From Bacteroidota bacterium (lineage in GTDB: Bacteria; Bacteroidota; Bacteroidia; 2-12-FULL-35-15), in assembly GCA_021413595.1 (NCBI GenBank), contig JAIOQD010000247.1, positions 1-8,455 of the forward strand: DNA of 8,455 bases, read 5' to 3'. How positions within the stretch are numbered: position 1 is the stretch's first letter; every line of letters begins with the position of its first letter. The position numbers and the translations under genes were made by a program. A model generated the notes under the pieces. It did no database searches, had not been told where the DNA came from, and saw only the letters and a list, made by a program, of their open reading frames with translations. Shown in pieces: positions 6,490 to 8,455 of this stretch.

Positions 6490-8455
6490 ATGACAAAAAA
6501 ATTCAAAAGAAACACTCCCGGAAAAGATACTGTACAGAAAAAAAACAAAGGTTTTTTTTTCGAAGAAATATTAAAAGTATTATCTAAACATTCCGGAAAA
6601 TCACTCAACTATAAACAAATTGCTGCCGAACTCAATGTTACAGACCAATCCCAACGCATATTAATAAACACCATCTTATCGGAATTAAAAAATAGCGGTT
6701 CGGTATCGGAGCCCGAACGTGGTAAATTTTTAATCAAATCTACTAAACAATACATTACCGGACGTGTGGAAATGACCGCCAGCGGAACAGCTTATATTGT
6801 ATCGGAAGAAACAGAGAACGATGTATTGGTTACCCCAACCAAAACGCTTAATGCGATGCATGGTGATACCGTAAAGGTGCTTTTGTATCCAAAACGAAAA
6901 GAGAAACAAGAAGGTGAAATAGTGGAGGTGATCGATCGTGCAAGAATTAAATTTGTAGGTGTGATACAGCTTTCGCCACGTTTTGCATTTTTAGTCCCTA
7001 GCAGCAATAAAGCAAATGTAGATATTTATATTCCCCTTGATAAATTGAATGGCGCTAAGGACGGGCAAAAAGCCATTGCTAAAATTACTGAATGGCCAAA
7101 GAATGGCGTAAATCCAATTGGTGAGATCATCGAAGTGTTAGGTAATGTTGGAGAGAACAACACTGAAATGCATGCGATACTCGCGGAGTTTGGTTTGCCT
7201 TACGAGTTCCCCAAAGATGTGGAGCGTGCAGCCGACCTGGTTCCGATAGCCATCACTGAAGAAGAAATTGCCAAAAGACGCGACTTCCGCGAGATCACCA
7301 CTTTTACAATTGACCCTGTGGATGCCAAAGATTTTGATGATGCACTTTCCATCCAAAAATTAGAGAACGGAAACTGGGAGATTGGCGTACACATTGCCGA
7401 TGTAAGCCATTATGTGAAACCCAACTCTATGATCGACCAGGAGGCCATTTCACGTGCTACCTCCGTTTATTTAGTGGATAGGGTGGTTCCTATGCTTCCT
7501 GAAGTGTTATCAAACAATGTTTGTTCATTGCGCCCTAACGAAGAAAAACTATGTTTTTCGGCTGTATTTGAAATGACTGATGATGCCGAAGTGGTAAATG
7601 AATGGATCGGAAGAACCATCATTAATTCCAACAAACGCTTTACATACGAAGATGCACAGCTTATCATTGAAACCGAAGAAGGTGATTTTTGTGATGAAGT
7701 GTTGACACTCGACCGTTTGGCAAAAATTTTACGTGCCAATCGTTTTAGAAAAGGAAGTATTGCTTTTGAAAAAATGGAAGTGAAATTTCATTTGGATGAA
7801 GTAGGCAATCCAACAGGTGTGTTTTTTAAAATAGCAAAAGATTCCAATCAGTTAATCGAAGATTTTATGTTGCTGGCAAATCGTAAAGTAGCTGAATTTA
7901 TTGGTAAAGTAAAAGGTCACAATGCTGCAGGTGCCAAAAGTCAGGATACAAAAAAGCCTTTTGTATATCGTATCCACGATAAACCAAACCCTGATAAACT
8001 GGCTACTTTTGCTGAGTTTGTTGGTAAATTCGGATATAAATTAAATATCAAAAATGAGAAATCAGTTGCTGATTCATTAAATAATTTATTGAAAGAAGTA
8101 AACGAGAAAAAAGAAGCCGGAATGATCGAATTGCTTGCCATTCGTACGATGGCAAAGGCGATATATACCACAAAAAACATTGGCCATTATGGTTTGGGCT
8201 TTGAATATTATACCCATTTTACTTCCCCTATACGTAGGTATCCCGATGTGATGGTACATCGTTTATTGCAACATTATTTAGATGGCGGAAAAAATCCTGA
8301 TATCGACAAGTTGGAGGAGCAGTGCAAACATTCGTCCGATATGGAAAAACTGGCAGCTGATGCCGAACGCGCTTCTATTAAATACAAACAGGTTCAATTC
8401 TTAATAGATAAAATCGGAGTAGAATATGACGGTAAAATATCCGGTGTTACAGAGT
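6490..8455 (+). CDS. rnr: Ribonuclease R, N-terminal 655 residues (3' end outside window)
   Basis: Processive 3'-to-5' exoribonuclease of the RNase II/RNB family, which degrades structured RNA, rRNA and mRNA in the cytoplasm. The frame runs open from ATG 6490 to the window end. Order: basic start (residues 1-20), winged helix (about 24-83), cold-shock-like RNA-binding domains (about 88-235), RNB catalytic domain (about 257-590) and the first residues of the S1 domain (from about 644). The metal-binding motif TIDPVDAKDFDDALS is intact, with Asp275, 281, 283 and 284 in the catalytic positions. The second signature HFTSPIRRYPD is at 576-586, with Arg582 and Arg583. The family is normally about 700 residues or more in this phylum, so roughly the last 60-70 are missing. 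The start keeps the whole winged helix; the next in-frame ATG is codon 95 and would remove it. Runs of eight A and nine T lie near the 5' end. Confidence 0.94.
   Translation, partial: MTKKFKRNTPGKDTVQKKNKGFFFEEILKVLSKHSGKSLNYKQIAAELNVTDQSQRILINTILSELKNSGSVSEPERGKFLIKSTKQYITGRVEMTASGTAYIVSEETENDVLVTPTKTLNAMHGDTVKVLLYPKRKEKQEGEIVEVIDRARIKFVGVIQLSPRFAFLVPSSNKANVDIYIPLDKLNGAKDGQKAIAKITEWPKNGVNPIGEIIEVLGNVGENNTEMHAILAEFGLPYEFPKDVERAADLVPIAITEEEIAKRRDFREITTFTIDPVDAKDFDDALSIQKLENGNWEIGVHIADVSHYVKPNSMIDQEAISRATSVYLVDRVVPMLPEVLSNNVCSLRPNEEKLCFSAVFEMTDDAEVVNEWIGRTIINSNKRFTYEDAQLIIETEEGDFCDEVLTLDRLAKILRANRFRKGSIAFEKMEVKFHLDEVGNPTGVFFKIAKDSNQLIEDFMLLANRKVAEFIGKVKGHNAAGAKSQDTKKPFVYRIHDKPNPDKLATFAEFVGKFGYKLNIKNEKSVADSLNNLLKEVNEKKEAGMIELLAIRTMAKAIYTTKNIGHYGLGFEYYTHFTSPIRRYPDVMVHRLLQHYLDGGKNPDIDKLEEQCKHSSDMEKLAADAERASIKYKQVQFLIDKIGVEYDGKISGVTE

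Noticed and set aside
6792..8180. Several minus-strand open frames of 64-90 residues
   Set aside because: All are antisense to rnr, whose frame is continuous and carries both RNB signatures.

Overview
The window looks like a chromosomal segment of a Bacteroidota bacterium. The evidence is two proteins ending in the gliding-motility / type IX secretion C-terminal domain (CHU_C type, core FSPNGDGV), an array of SprB-type repeats, low GC, no clear Shine-Dalgarno sequences before the genes, and TAnnTTTG (Bacteroidota -7 type) promoter elements. Two housekeeping genes cut by the window edges flank a surface-protein and regulator block. I see no phage, insertion sequence, CRISPR array, RNA gene or defence system.

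Layout. Bases 1-605 (+) are the 3' third of argS (arginyl-tRNA synthetase). After a 32-bp convergent gap, 638-4147 (-) encodes a 1169-residue secreted adhesin-like protein. Its domain order is signal peptide, N-terminal beta domain, Ig-like domain, nine SprB-type repeats (one internally truncated), one more diverged repeat, a PKD domain and a CHU_C sorting domain. A 312-bp gap (4148-4459) holds a nested hairpin that could terminate the upstream operon, plus a candidate promoter for the adhesin gene. Bases 5978 to 4460 (-) are a two-gene operon: an ECF-type sigma-70 factor, then, 13 bp on, a membrane protein with an anti-sigma-like N-terminus, one likely transmembrane helix, a low-complexity linker, a PKD domain and a CHU_C domain. 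A 511-bp divergent gap (5979-6489) contains a 141-bp nested inverted repeat. Bases 6490-8455 (+) are rnr (RNase R), cut within its S1 domain.

How the genes may work together. The sigma factor and the membrane protein are arranged like an ECF sigma / anti-sigma pair. The membrane partner carries the same PKD plus CHU_C tail as the adhesin encoded immediately downstream on the same strand. A type IX secretion signal on a protein that appears fixed in the inner membrane is hard to read as cargo, so it may be a sensing or docking domain in a circuit controlling surface-protein expression. That is inference. The domain content and gene order are read directly. argS and rnr appear to be unrelated neighbours.
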